Shown: piece by piece, positions 14,053-27,275 of the stretch
How the letters are laid out: the number at the start of each line of letters is the position of its first letter
How positions within the stretch are numbered: the first letter of the stretch is position 1
Assembly: GCA_025677815.1 (NCBI GenBank)
Contig: JAIXMP010000001.1
Coordinates: 2,418,001 to 2,482,000 of the forward strand
Direction of reading: 5' to 3'
From: Phascolomyces articulosus
Lineage: Eukaryota > Mucoromycota > Mucoromycetes > Mucorales > Lichtheimiaceae
Length of the DNA: 64,000 nucleotides
Program-made: the position numbers and the translations under genes
The notes under the pieces: model-generated
Told to the model about the DNA's origin: nothing
The model's database searches: none
The model's input: the letters and a program-made list of their open reading frames with translations, nothing else

Positions 14053-16580
14053 ATGACAACTTTATCACAACAAAAAACTGAACCTGTTTCAATACTTAAA
14101 TCCAGTGTAAGTTTGTTATATATATACATATATTCCCTATATTTGTTTGTATTTTTTTTTTGGCATTTTATTTTTATATATATAAAACTCAATTGTTTTT
14201 TCTTCAACAATTCAAAACCATGGAAACTTCATTACAACCACCATTATTAAAAAAATATATAATACTCTGATAGTCACAATCAAAAAATCCATCTGAGCAT
14301 ATGGGGAAAACAACACGTATTGTATTAAGTGAAGACGACGAAGACGACGACTATGCTCCAGATTCATTCAATAAATATCTTTCTGACGGAGAAGATGATG
14401 ATCCTGCAGCTATACCTATTTCAGGTCAAGCATTGGAACTTTTACAAACTGAAAAATCTGTCAAGTCTGGATATCTTTTAAAAAAAGGCGAAAAACGAAG
14501 GGTTCGTTGATTATAGATTAGACTATGACAGACTTTTCATGGATGATTTATCTTATTCTTTATTATTATTTTTCTTTATGTATAGACATGGAAAAAACGT
14601 TGGTTTGTTTTACGAACAACAAAATTAGCAATGTATAAAGATAGCAAGGTAATTATAATTTGAAATGCGCGCGCGGCTTAGTGAAAATGATGGGATGAAA
14701 TGAATGGTCTTTGTGTGTGTATGTTGAGTTGGATATAATGAATGCCCCATGAGTAGTAGTGAATGAGAAAGAGAGAGGGGAGGGAAATGATATACATAGA
14801 TCACCTGATGGATACTCACACAAAACCAACCTTTTTTGTTTTTTTGTATATCCCCTTCTATCCGTTCTTCCTCAACTCCCCGCCCCTTCACTTTCTTTCT
14901 CTCCTCCTTTCTTTCTCCTCCTCCCCCAAAATTGTGTAGGAATATAAACTTTTACGAATCATTGATTTACACGAGATCCATAGTGTCGTTCATGTTACAT
15001 CAAGGAACAAGTATAAATATATGTTTGCTATCAGTACTCCGAAACGCATGTATTATCTGCAAGCAGACAACCAGCATGAATTAGATGGTTGGATAGCAGC
15101 CATTGAACAAATGAAATCGGAGCTTGCCATGTATGACGCAGATGATGATGATGCTAGTTCGGTTGGACGTGACCAAGCCTTTGCCAAGGGTGTCGTTTCG
15201 TCATACAAATCACACCACTCGACAACATCTACAAATGTCGCTGCTACGGTTGGTGCAACCATGACTGCTGCGTCAAATTCTGCCAAGCAAACCTCTCAAC
15301 AGCCCGTCTCACCTACTTTTTCACAACAAAGACGACGTCAATCTTCAGGTAGTGGGGGGAGTGCTATAGGTTCTTTTCAATTGGATCGAAGACCTTCTGC
15401 TGGTATTGCTACTAGTTCTTCCCACGTACATCCAGTAGACATTCCACAATCCTCTTCATCATCTCATCATCCACATCATCGACCTGAACCATTCCAATTA
15501 AATACATCCAATCTTGCTACTTCTGCAAGTAGTAGTATAGAACAACAACAACAACATCATGGATTAGGTTCTTATGTGACTGGTCAAACATATCCTTTAT
15601 CACCTATATCGGATCATCAAGCTCAATTACATGTGGCTGATGCATTAGCTAGTTCAGAAGATGATGATGAATATAGTTGGACGGATGATATGGCGAATGT
15701 TCAACAAGAAGAGAATCGTAATCGAGTATTGATTGATGGTTATTTATTGAAATTGGGTCGAAATAAGGTAAAAAAAAAGACTATCCCTATGCGATGTGAA
15801 AACTTGCTTATTTTGGTATATTTTTATATATATGTATATAATACTCATCATTTCTCGACCTTTTCCTCCTTTATATATATATAATTTCAGGGATGGAGAA
15901 AGCGGTGGTTTGTGCTGCGAACCGATACACTTGCTTATTATGAAGATGATAAGGTAAGAAAAAATAAAAATACAAGTCTAAATTTTTTATCCCTGATTAT
16001 AGAGTTATTTTAACAAAACAAAAAAAAATAAATAAATCTATATTTATTTATATAGGAATATGCTCCTCATAAAATTATCCCTCTGACCCATATTATTGAC
16101 TCTTTGGAAATTGAACCGATCAGTAAAAATAAGAAATATTGTTTCAAGATTGTCATTCCAAAACGAAGTTATATTCTTTGTGCAAGTTCAGAAATGGAAT
16201 TGGAATCATGGTTAAATGCTCTTAGTGTAGGTGTACGTCGAGCTAAAAAGAATGATCTTACAGGGAGTGGTGGTACTACAGCCATGACAAGCCCAACATC
16301 CACTTCTACGACACACACAGTCCCTTCTATTTTAACGTCATCTACTTTACCACAATCACAACCACCTGTGACATCTCCTACGACTATTACCTCATCAACA
16401 CAACAACAACAACAACAACAACATCACCTTCAAAAGTTAGCAACAGGTTCATCATTTGATTCTTTTGAAAATTCAAGTCATATTTCTGGTGTGAGTGGAG
16501 CAGGTGCAATAGGAGGTGCAGGTGGTGCATTACCTGGCCGTGCTCATACTCATACCCATAAACTTGGAAGAGCAAAGTAA
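14053..16580 (+). CDS. Tandem pleckstrin-homology domain protein (Opy1-like)
   Basis: Six exons (14053-14106, 14274-14501, 14586-14648, 14940-15767, 15891-15953, 16056-16580) give 586 aa. Two PH domains are clear. The first runs from VKSGYLLKKG through TWKKRWFVLRTTK to the terminal helix LDGWIAAIEQM. The second runs from IDGYLLKLGRNKGWRKRWFVLR to LESWLNALSVGV. A Ser/Gln/His-rich linker of about 200 residues separates them, and the tail is low-complexity (Q run, Gly/His). The short first exon was added because its 18 codons end at a perfect GTAAGT donor and join the frame upstream of the ATG at 14301. Yeast Opy1 has the same two-PH layout and senses PI(4,5)P2. The exon 2 donor GTTCGT is unusual. 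Lipid specificity is not predictable here. Confidence 0.86.
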
Positions 16581-16680
16581 AAAAAAATATCCTAATTCTT
16601 CTTCTCCAATTATTAATATTATCAATTATTCATTATTAGCTATTCTTCTTGTTTTTATATATAATATTATCATTATTTTT

Positions 16681-16682
16681 AT

Positions 16683-16723
<41 letters not shown>

Positions 16724-16724
16724 T
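16681..16724. repeat. (ACT)n microsatellite
   Basis: About fourteen ACT units about 100 bases past the PH-gene stop, probably in its 3' UTR. Confidence 0.9.
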
Positions 16725-17700
16725 TACCGTCATCTTTCTTTCTCCTCCTTCTCTTATTATTATAATAGTCCCAATCCAGCAATTTTACTTTTTACAAGAA
16801 TATTTAATAGTATAACACTCATTCCATCCACCTACTTCTTTCACTCTCTCTTGTTAATAATTCATCATTTTATATATACATATATATATATATATATTTA
16901 AAAAAATATTTTGCATGAAAAAACCATTTCATATTTTTTTTTGAAACTTCGTAAATGATGCTTAAATATCAATGATGAGACCTCTTATTAAGAGCCAATT
17001 GTACCTGATTAATAGATATTATACTCATTTGAACAATTTTTACTTAATAAACAAATAATAATAAACAATCGGATTTTGTATCATCATCATCATGCTGAAA
17101 GCGTAAAAATACGGAGCTTTTGGAAAATTTGAAACAATTGAAGATAAACCTCGAAAACTGTGGGAAATAACAAAAATCGGAACCCTATCTCTCTTTTTTG
17201 TTGACCCAAACAATTAACATTTCAACAAGAAGGATGATTATATATCAACAAAAATAATCAACCCAAAAATAATCAACCCCCTTTAAATCACGTCACAGCT
17301 CATGATTTCACAATTTGAAAAAAAAAAAAACGTTTCTCATTTTTTGTTTGATAGACTACAGCTTAAATAAAGAGATCGACCATTTGCATCCAACGAATAA
17401 ATTATCAAAACAATGCATGCAGGACATGTGGGGTCATCATCATTCATTCACATTGTATTACTTTGAAGCAGGGTTTTAATAATATATACTTTTTGCTAAC
17501 CAGCCCAATAATGGATAAATGTTGTTGTGTGGATTTTTACTTTTCAATAACCCAAAAATGAATAAAGTGAAACCGGGATTTTCATTCCCGACCCGATGAT
17601 GATGAAGGTGGTTGTTTGTTGTTGTTGTTAATTTTGTTGTGGAGTATGAGAGGGAAAAAAAGTTTTTTGGGTGGGCGTGTGTAATAACAGTTCTATAATG

Positions 17701-17737
17701 CAACAAATAACAACAACAACAACAACAACAACAACAA
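17701..17737. repeat. (CAA)n microsatellite
   Basis: A run of CAA units with one irregular unit at its 5' end, about 160 bases upstream of the small Cys-rich protein gene. Confidence 0.85.
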
Positions 17738-17895
17738 ACTTGATACTCATACATTGAGCGTCATCGTTCCCCAATAATAAAATATTATCATATATAACAA
17801 GCCTCCCCCTCTCTCATCATCTTTTTTTCTCTTTCCTCTCTTCCTTACTTATTTTTCATTTTCTTGTTTTCGACCATATTTCTTTAAGAATCATC

Positions 17896-18342
17896 ATGAC
17901 AGAAGAAGAAAATAATACCATTAAAAACGAAGAAACAGTGATTACTACAACAGATGAAAAAACAAATCAACAACCAGATAGGTTCTTTACACCACAACCA
18001 GGAAAACCCAACGGTGGAAAAAATAAAACACTTCAAGGTATAAATTTCAATTTGTTGTCTCTTATTCTATATATATATATATCTTAATAAGTACTCATTT
18101 CCATTATTCATGATGATATATAGATATGGATTATCAACCAACACCACCTCCAGCGACTGTTACAGTTCAAAAAACGGGTACAGTTTCATCAGATCCATGT
18201 TGGGTTGGATGGTAAATAGCATTTATTTTCTTATAATTTTCATTCAAATGATATACATCACCTTGAAAACTAAATGAATTCATTGTGTAGTTTACTTGCA
18301 TGTTTTATATGTTGTCTTGTAAAAGATGAACCAAGGTCATAA
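17896..18342 (+). CDS. Small Pro-rich protein with C-terminal Cys-rich (CYSTM-like) tail
   Basis: Three exons (17896-18037, 18124-18211, 18291-18342) join in frame to a 93-aa protein. The N-terminal 45 residues are acidic and polar, followed by a Pro-rich segment (YQPTPPPATVTVQ). The last 20 residues form a short hydrophobic stretch packed with cysteines (CWVGCLLACFICCLVKD). This architecture resembles CYSTM proteins, tail-anchored and palmitoylated small stress-tolerance proteins known in fungi and plants. All three junctions are GT-AG. The last exon is only 52 nt, so the protein is easily missed in single-frame searches. Family assignment is by architecture only. Confidence 0.72.
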
Positions 18343-18461
18343 GAAACAAAAAAATATAGTATTCGATCAACAGCCATCCTAAAAAAATTGTACATACCTA
18401 TTCCATATTCGCATATATCATCATCATCATCATCATCCATTATTTCTTGTATAGGAAGAGA

Positions 18462-18491
<30 letters not shown>
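18462..18491. repeat. (AAT)n microsatellite
   Basis: About ten ATA/AAT units in the 360-bp gap between the small Cys-rich gene and the WDR7-like gene. Confidence 0.85.
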
Positions 18492-18493
<2 letters not shown>

Positions 18494-18700
18494 CATTTTG
18501 ACACATTTGAAAGGTTCTTTTGTCTCGTTTTGTTTATATATATATATATCATCATCAGTGTTGTTGTTTCAATCTTCTATTTGTTTCTCCTTTTGCTGGT
18601 GCTCCGACCCATTCCTGTGCATCACGCACGCACGCACACTCACCTTTACCTTTTTTTTTCTCTCTCTTCATTTTTTTTTATCTTCCCTTCTTAAAAAAAA

Positions 18701-19415
18701 ATGACATCGCCAATATCATGGCCTTTGGTAGTTTGGCATAATTTTAGTAATCCCATTACAACATGTTTAACATCAAGTGACCCTTATATTTTTGCTGGAC
18801 AAAAAGATGGACATATTTGGATTTATACTGTGCATAATGATCTTGTTCGAGTACGTGTTAATATTATTATCAAAAAAGAGGCGGCATAAAAATAAAAAAA
18901 AGAGAGAGAGAGAGAGAGAATACACCATGGGCTCTCAAGATTTACAACTGATAAACGCGCATCGCGCCCTTCTCCTCCCCCCTTTTCTTCTTTTTTCTTT
19001 CTCAATGTATCATTACTGTTTTTTTAAATATATATCTATATATCTATATCTATTTATATAGCATAAACTTTTACTTGTGGGTCATAAAGCTCCCATTGCA
19101 GCATTATGTGTTATTCATGGAGAAACCAAAACAGATAATAACGATATTCTGATAAGCGCAGCTGAAGATGGGTAAAAATAAAAATAAAAATAAAGAGAGA
19201 GACTAGGAAAGAAAGAAAGTGGACTTAACATTTGGTGTCTTGTATTAGTGAAATAGCTCGATGGAATATATCAGATGGTCGCTGCCTTGGCGTCAATGCA
19301 AAAGGATTTCTCGGTGTACCACGACAATTAAAAATATTTAATCAGGTTCTTATTTTTTTTTAAAAAAAAGAGAGAAAAAGAATACAAGTTGTAGGATATG
19401 GATGAATAACCTTAT

Positions 19416-19455
<40 letters not shown>

Positions 19456-22400
19456 AAATTAGTTTAAAGATCGATATATTTTTTGCACTGGCCAATTGAA
19501 TGAAATATGTATCCTTGATTCTACATCATTAGAGGTGAGATGAAATTTATATCGTATGATATCTTTCCATTTTCTCTATATTAATAAAATACTCATTATA
19601 TATACATATATATATTTAGGTTGTAAGGATATGGGGAGGTCATTCAAGTTGGGTAATGTGTTCAGATTTTTTTGATTCAGGTACTCTTTTTTTATTTATT
19701 TATTTATTTTCTATCCACACTCTCTCTATATAAATATATATTAGCAAAACATGTGGATTGAAACATTGAATTTCATATAATATATAGTTGCAAAAAGAGG
19801 ACGACTTGTTACTATTACCATGGATGGAAAATTGGATATTTGGGATTTTGATCCATCACGACAAGCTATATTTAAAGATCGGACACCTATACAACAATCC
19901 CAACTTGTAAAAGAAAATGAAGGAATACCTGATATTGCTATTGATATTTCAAGTAACCCTTCTTTTCCTGGTTTATGTATGGCTATTACACGTCGAAATG
20001 TTGTGGTAAATAAGCTCCTTTTTTTTGAATGTTCTATTGAATGGATAGATGTTAATTTTGGATATATTCATGAAAAAAATGGTATAGATTTTTGTGTTGC
20101 GGAATGATCGATTTGTACCAGAAATCACATTACCAGCTAAAACAGGAACCAGTTGGACAGGTGGAGAGTTTTGTGGTGATCATAAAGTGGTGCTTTATGC
20201 TCAGGTGATAAATTGATATTATATTTTTTCTTCTTCTTCGTTGATCAGGATGGAAAATTGGATATGCTCTTAGTTACTTATATGAGGGGGAGGGATTCCA
20301 ACCTATTCTATAGGATGGTGAATATTTTGAATATTCTATAAAACCACCTCAAGGTGTACAGCCTGGTACCATGCCAGAACAAGAAGAACAACTTTATTAT
20401 AGGTATATTTTTCTTCAAATACGAAAAGAAAAGAGAGGAAGCGAACTGTTTTCTTCTTCTTCACAAAAGGCTGATCCATATATTCTATTTTATCTAGTGC
20501 CAAATTATTAAAAACTTATCGGTTTGATAATTCAGGTAAAGTAGTAACTAGAATGAATATATGTGTGAATGAAAGAGAGAAAGAAAAAAAAAACTAACAA
20601 ATGATTTTTTTTAGAAAACGTTCCTTATACTATGCCAGGTTCATGTCATAATACTATCCTACGCAAGGATGCAGCCGCTACTGATAGTCCATCAGAATAT
20701 TCAATTGTATCATTTTGTAATGATGCAAATTATTCTTCATTTACAGTCAATGCTTTGGATGGTATTGAAACAGGAGAAGAATCAGAAGTCTCAAAATTGA
20801 TATCATGTAAGTATAGAAAATTATAAAATAATGGTTTGGTACATTTTGTTTACTTGATATAAAAATAATAGTACAAAGATTCGATGTGATTTGGCCTGTG
20901 AAAGAACAGAAAGATCCAAAATTTGGATGCATTACGGCAACAGTTCCTGTTAGTAGTAATCATTTAGCTATTGGATATGGTAAAATACAACCGATCGACT
21001 TATCAACACTAATTTGTAATAATACCAGTAGTAGAATCAACGATTGATTAATTCATTTTTTTTTTGATAAATATATAGAAAATGGAACGATCTGTGTTGT
21101 ACCATTATCATTAGCATTATTACACTTGTCTAATCTATCCCAATATGTAGAACATCAATCCAGTGTACGTGTATTTGAACGAGCGCATAAAGGTCCTGTC
21201 ACTTGTTTAATTGTACATGAATCCCATCAACATCAATATTTACTTTCAGGAGGACAAGATGGTGCTGTCAAGATATGGAATTTAATGTGAGTTTTTTTCT
21301 TCTTTGAAAATCCATTTTCATTTCTTTATCTATTAACTAATCTAAAAAAAACACTAGTGATGGAAAATATATTGTATCATTTACAGTCCATGCATTACCT
21401 GTTCAATCCTTTATTGATCCTGCAGAACAATCGGAAACACGGATACGAGGATGTGTTGTATCTGTAGCAAGTGATAATTCTGTGGCGCTTATTTCAGTGG
21501 ATTCAATGAGTTGGTAATGTAAAATACTATCTTTTGTGTCCCTTAGAAGAAGCAACAAAATGGGGAATATTGGATAACTGATCTTTTTTGTATTATTATT
21601 TGGTTTTGTTTTTAGTTTATTTATATTCCCAAGCCATCCATACCCATTGTCTGCCATTCAGTGGCGTACAACAGAAGATTATCTTGTTCTTGGTTATAGT
21701 GATGAAACCACTTATGTGTGGCAGGTAAATGATAAGAAAATAAGGAAATGGAGGTTTAAGCAAGCAAAAAAAAAAAAGTATGTATAGAATATATTGAATT
21801 TCCTAAATCCAAAATAAATAATAGTTAGCATCTGGTTATCTTGATCGAGTTCTTCATGGGAAAACGTCGAAAGAAGTCCTTGATGATGATCGATGGCCTA
21901 TTAACCAAGTCACTGCTTCCATCTCTTCTGCCGGTAAACCAACAAACAGCAATAAACAAAATGTAAATATCCGATCCGTCACATCCTATAACCAAGGTAA
22001 CTCTATTTATTTTGGCAGTGATATCATCTATATATGCGTGAATGATATAATTATTCACATGACCATCCAATTTCGATAGCCCTTCAAATGTCAACCCTCT
22101 TTAGTCATGTGTTCACCTTTAATATTCGTCGAGTGGTTCATGATCTCTATGCAAAATATGAACGTATTCGAGGCCAAAATCTCGCAGGCGATCTCATTGT
22201 CCCTCCTCCTAACCCACAACAATCCACGTCATCCACTTCGTACGATGCTGTTGTCCCTGATATCACCACATTTCGACCGGACAAGGATGATCCTCTTGAT
22301 ATCATGAGTCAACCTGAAGATGACGATAGTAATAAAAATAATTCTCATCAAAAAATGGTCAAAGATAAACGGAGTACGGATCTTCGAAAACGTTTGGAAT

Positions 22401-24704
22401 TGGTATCTGCTATTATAGCTGCAAGTATATCATGGAATGTGAGCGAAGCATTCGAAAATATTTGTAGTAGAACATTGACATTACAGAAACATTGCTATTA
22501 TGACAATATAAGTTATGGTCTCAAAGGGTAAAATATTTATACTTTCATAAAATAAATATTGAATGAATTAAAATAGTATGCTTATATACGAAAAAAAAAC
22601 TTGCTCATTCTTTCTTCGCCTGTTACAATATAGAGCCAATGGATATTTATCAATACTTGCACCACTCGATGATGAAAAAGATGCTTGGAAAATTTCTACA
22701 GATTTGACAGCATCAAGGCTTTTATCAGTAGCTCATCTTGCAAAAGCAATCATATTTATTGCAGGTAAAGAGAAAAAAATATAATAATAATAACAGTGAA
22801 AGGAGGTCAGATCCGATTCTTATGATTATTATTATTTTTTCTTTATAGGACAAGAAGCGAAAAGTTCTGATTTAATTGCGGGTTATGCCATGGCTTTACC
22901 TCCTGTTGTTGGTAAAAACTATTGTTTCCCATCATTATCATTACTTAGCAAATATTGGCAAGATCCTTCAGGTATTATTCCATGTAAAGCAGGTCGACTA
23001 TGATAGCAAAAAATATGAAACGATTTTTCTGATGTATTTTTTATTATTGAAATTAGCGCGATCCTTGTTTTCAAGTGCATTGAATGGTCTTCCTCAAGAT
23101 GAAATTTTATCATTAATTACTTATTGGGAAAATTATCGTATGTATTTCAGTTCTCTGTCGAATTTATCCTCCATTCTCCCCCTTTTTTTCCATAGCTGAC
23201 ACTTTTTTTTTTTTTTAGTCCCCACATCAAGTGCTCCAGAAAGTCATGGACCCTATATGATGGCAAGGGCAACCATTGTACTTGGTATTATGGGTTGTGA
23301 TCAACCACAAGTGTTAGATAGCCAGTAAGTGGTACAAAAAAAAACGAGAGGAAGGATTCGTTCCATTCAATGATAAAAGCATTTAAGTAATAATTTAATA
23401 CCTCTATCTATTAGTGTTCGCAAATACACTGCTCTCAGTCTTGCATTATTATTATCCGATTCTGATCTCGATGAACCCAAAAGCCATCATTCAGACCCAT
23501 CTCATGCTTCTGTGGCACGTACATTGGCATCCATGGAATTACTCAGTCAAGGTTTTAATACATGGGAATCCTATATCAATGCTGCTGAAGTATTACGGAC
23601 CATGTTTGCTTATGCATCCGATACCCAACCTGCTATGAGTCGTGGTGCCAAGAATGCCATTTTTCAAATTGCTAGTATCAATACACCTCTTGTGATTGGT
23701 ACACTCACTTTTGATACAACCCATGCCAAGAGAACGGATGATCGTGTCCAGTGTCTTCGTATTATTGGTTCATTTATACGCAAGGTATGAAAATTGATTG
23801 TTGAATAGGGAAAACTCATATTTCTTCTCCATCATCTCATCCGTGAATGTATTATATATAGAAACCTGTTATTTTGTATTCTCATGTTCATCGAGTGGTT
23901 GAATCTGTGGTCAAGGCCCTGGATCCTAATGTACCTCATCTTCGAGAAAATGTTTTGCCTACAGCAACAAGTGTACTCCATGATCTAGTAAAAACGTAAG
24001 CATAGTTTAAATTAGAGGAGGGAAGAGAAGGTTATTATTATTATTTCAAGTTATATTCATCATCAAAAGGGGGTTATTGTTTTTAGATACCCATTCGTCG
24101 ATTTTAGTAGTAGTGCTCAAAAATTGGCTGTAGGTACATTGGAAGGTGCTTCTGTAATTTATGATTTACGTACAGCCACCCGATCTGTTGTGCTTGAAGG
24201 ACATCAAGGATCCATTAGTGCCCTTGCATTTTCACCGGATGCCAAATTTGTAGCTACCAGTTCTTTACAAGATCAAACCGTCCGTGTTTGGTATTCTAAT
24301 TTAAGTCTTCTTGGTGTTCTTACAAGTAGTTTTGCCCATGGATTAGGAGGGGGTAGCCATAGTAGTAGCAGTAGCAGTAGTAGGCGACATCATGATTATG
24401 ATAGCTCAAGTGGTTTAGATCATCGAGAATCCGGATCGCAAAAGGCTTATAAAGTCTTTTCATTTGCTTTGCCTCATGGTGGTAAGTTTTTATATGATAG
24501 AAAGGAAGAGATGAGGGATGGTATTTTATTGTAAGGCAAACTATTATCACGTTTAACTTTTTTTTTTTTAATACATTCTTTCACTCTTGTTTTTTAGGTA
24601 TTTCTGAACCCTATCAAATTATGCAACAAGTACATTTTGAATGGACAACTTCTCGCTGTGTCAAATTACATGTTCGGGACTTGGTGATGAGCTTCAACGT
24701 ATGA
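18701..24704 (+). CDS. WDR7: WDR7/rabconnectin-3beta-like WD40 protein
   Basis: Twenty-four exons from 18701-18850 to 24598-24704 splice in frame to 1270 aa. The N-terminal half holds WD40 repeats (GQKDGHIWIYTV, AAEDGEIARWNISDG, TMDGKLDIWDFD, SGGQDGAVKIWNLIDGKY, LGYSDETTYVWQ). A helical middle region follows (AARSLFSSALNG, HVRKYTALSLALLLSDS). A final pair of WD repeats closes the protein (LEGASVIYDLRTATRSVVLEG, then AFSPDAKFVATSS). This N-WD40/helical/C-WD40 order is that of animal WDR7, the rabconnectin-3 beta subunit, which with DMXL proteins promotes V-ATPase assembly. Fungal RAVE uses Rav1 and Rav2, so a WDR7 partner here is notable. For exon 18 I chose the donor at 22993, because it restores the AARSLF motif. 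A decayed second copy of the 3' end lies near 30 kb. Confidence 0.85.
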
Positions 24705-26480
24705 TAAAGATATTTAACTATTTTATGATGTTATTGTATTATATACAGGAGCAATTAATATATATTAAAATGTACAAAAAAGTGATGGAAACTATAAAAT
24801 CAACATATGGTATAAAGTTGGTGTTTTTTTTCTTAGTATAATATTATTGTAATCATCAGATCATCCTATTGTATAATGTATAACAAAAAAAAATAAACGC
24901 TTGTTTTTTTTCATATTATTATTACACGATGGTAATGATAATGTTTTTTTTTTTTGGAGACTATAAAAAAGATAAAAAGGGGATTTTCTTTGAATCATCA
25001 TCATACGCAGAAATAAGAGGTTATATATTGGGCCAAATAAGTTACATTCGTCTCCTGTAACATAGTAGGATGTAGCAGACTAGATTCTTACATGTTATGA
25101 TTACGAAGAATATAAACCAGTAGTAGGAAGAATTAAATCTCTTGTATAAAATGAAAAAAAGTTGCAACCTTCGTCCTGAATGATGTTAAGGAAAATATCG
25201 AGTGTTGTTTACTTCTCCTCCGGTTTCATAATAATTATACTTGAATACATTTCAAGTAAATAAAGCGCGTATTATTGAATTCATCCATTGGATTTGATGT
25301 TTAATATTGAGATGACAACATTTATAATTGAATCATCATCTTCAACAAAGTAGGAGGATCGAGACAATTGAGTGATATAGAGTTACATTCAAGATTATCG
25401 ACGTATATTATAAGAAAAACTAAATGATGATTTCTATAATGATATGCCTTTATTGACTCATAAATATTCTCCATATCAATTCTACACCTTCTATTATCAA
25501 GTTTTTTTTTGGCATTTCAAGAGTTATCTAGAACATATGCCTTTGATTATTACCTACTACAGATTTCTTTGACAGTCTAAATGCTGAAATTCTTGGTGCG
25601 ATTTTGTTATGCAAAGAAGCTTCACAATAATAATAATATCCCACCGTTAGCATACAGTATGATGGTTCTAGTATCTGATTTATGTAATTTTCTTTTTCCT
25701 CTTCCCACTTAACGAACATTACTACTCGCATGTTTTTTTTACGACTAACTGTCTTTTATTTACAGTTACAATCACAGAAAATAGTTCTTCTGTTGCTATA
25801 AATCATTTTATAGATTATACTCACTTATTTACACATCATGTATCTCAGTTTTTAAAACCATTCGCTTTATACATATTCATAAAAGAGTTACATATAATTA
25901 CATGATATAACTTGAAATTAACTTTAAAAGTTTGGTTTATACGGATTGTCATTACATAACCCTTTCCCCAATTATTATGTAAAATAGTCAAAAAGAACCA
26001 ACCAAGATAATTATTGTAGGTTTACTAAAAATCAAGAAATATCCTCCAAAATAATAATAAAAAATTGATAGCCCTTGAAAGAAACCTGGTAGACCTGATT
26101 ACCACGTATTAGTACATTTTTTTGTGTTAATGGGTGTTCTATTAGAAGAGTCACAGAATTTACGTTAAAGCGTTAAATCCAATGAATGATACGTTCAATG
26201 TCACTCCGGATTATCATTTACAAATATGTACTCCAGATGATCTTCCTCATACAAATAGATGATGATGTATAGTGTGTCGATCAAGTGATAAAAGGAATTT
26301 GGGACAACAACTATTTCGTCCTAAAAATAAAGTAGGTATTGTAGACAAAAAAAGTTCACAAGAAGTCTGATTGGTGTTGAAAAGCTTTAACTTTGTTTTG
26401 GCTTAGCGTGTGTTTATTAATAATTATTTGCTTCAGTTTCCGGATCGATTTCTGCATAACAGTTGTGGAACCACCCATAT
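24705..26480. other. Intergenic, AT-rich, with part of a dispersed repeat
   Basis: 1.8 kb beyond the WDR7-like stop. Segment 24857-24910 (AGATCATCCTATTGTAT core) recurs downstream of the pseudogene copy at about 30877-30930. Segment 25975-26105 resembles 28192-28290. If the gene at 26.5-27.3 kb continues in its second frame, coding may extend down to 26356. I see no other gene. Confidence 0.6.
25975..26105. repeat. Dispersed noncoding repeat, copy A
   Basis: Similar by eye to 28192-28290. The shared blocks are AAAATAGTC, then GATAATTATTGTAG versus GATGATTGTTGTAG, and GTAGACCTGATT versus GTAGATCTGATT, in the same order and orientation. Nature unknown; no open frame. Confidence 0.55.
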
Positions 26481-27275
26481 CTACTGTGACGCTATTGTCC
26501 GCAACAACCGACAATGAATCCAAGGGCTCATCTTGGTGTTGAACATAAGCCGAAGCTTGGGCACTAGCACTGAGGTGCATGGCCGCGAACTGTTCGCACA
26601 AAAGATCCACTTGGAGTCTCGAACGGTTGGCGTGTAAGCCAATACCTTTGGTCTTGGGACGGTACCACCCGTTTCCACAAGCCATGCAACTTCGTCCTCA
26701 CGCAAGGCCATCGAGATCGAGTGGGTAACACCCGGCAAATTACCAGGAATTACCACTGGGGCACAATATTCCAAGGAAGGAAACTTGGCATAGAGAGCGC
26801 GCTCCTTTTCAGAAGATGTCTCTGCAGAGTAATTTTGTGTCAAGCTTCTGCCGAAGCCAGAAAGACGAGACAAAACAACAGAGTCATCGCATACGGGATA
26901 TTGACAAGGTCGTTTTTTAATGTCATAATGACATTGCTCAGAATAATGCAAATGTGTCAACTCTTCACATGCCAAGTGGACCTTAAGCAATGCGGGAGCG
27001 ACCAATGAGACAAGGAGTGGTGGCGACATTGGCGAGACGGTAAACCAACCCCATTGCACCCATTGAGCAACAATCATAGCGCGGACAAAAGCACAACGCT
27101 TAGCAAAAGAGATATATACCACAAGGGCAAGAAAGACGGCAGAAATGACCCAATAAGGATGGAACAACCAGAAATAGTAACAAAGAACGAAAAGGAGCAA
27201 GACAGCGTAAAACAAAGCCAATACGGCAATGTATGAGACAATTCCGAAGAGAAAAAACTTGACAACGGCGTTCAT
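26481..27275 (-). CDS. Unrecognised intronless multi-spanning membrane protein, possibly frameshifted
   Basis: A single open frame of 264 aa from the ATG at 27275 (an in-frame ATG at 27329 would add 18 residues). It begins with three or four hydrophobic segments in the first 110 residues (for example AVLALFYAVLLLFVLCYYFW), followed by a Cys/His-containing soluble part (CQYPVCDD, LHYSEQCHYD). I do not recognise the family. It has no introns and is clearly richer in G+C than its neighbours, with many GCC, GTC and AAG codons. The last 65 codons look poor. A different frame from about 26685 to 26356 has better amino-acid balance and ends at residue sequence HQSDFL. So the real C-terminus may lie in that frame, through a frameshift, an unseen short intron or a sequencing error. 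Transfer or retroposition are possible origins. Confidence 0.5.
   Translation of the reverse strand: MNAVVKFFLFGIVSYIAVLALFYAVLLLFVLCYYFWLFHPYWVISAVFLALVVYISFAKRCAFVRAMIVAQWVQWGWFTVSPMSPPLLVSLVAPALLKVHLACEELTHLHYSEQCHYDIKKRPCQYPVCDDSVVLSRLSGFGRSLTQNYSAETSSEKERALYAKFPSLEYCAPVVIPGNLPGVTHSISMALREDEVAWLVETGGTVPRPKVLAYTPTVRDSKWIFCANSSRPCTSVLVPKLRLMFNTKMSPWIHCRLLRTIASQ

Larger units (their letters stand above)
16581..17895. other. Intergenic, no gene seen
   Basis: 1.3 kb with two trinucleotide repeats, (ACT)n and (CAA)n, and a C/T-rich stretch at about 17800-17890 just upstream of the next ATG, probably its promoter/5' UTR. No coding frame is supported. Confidence 0.6.
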
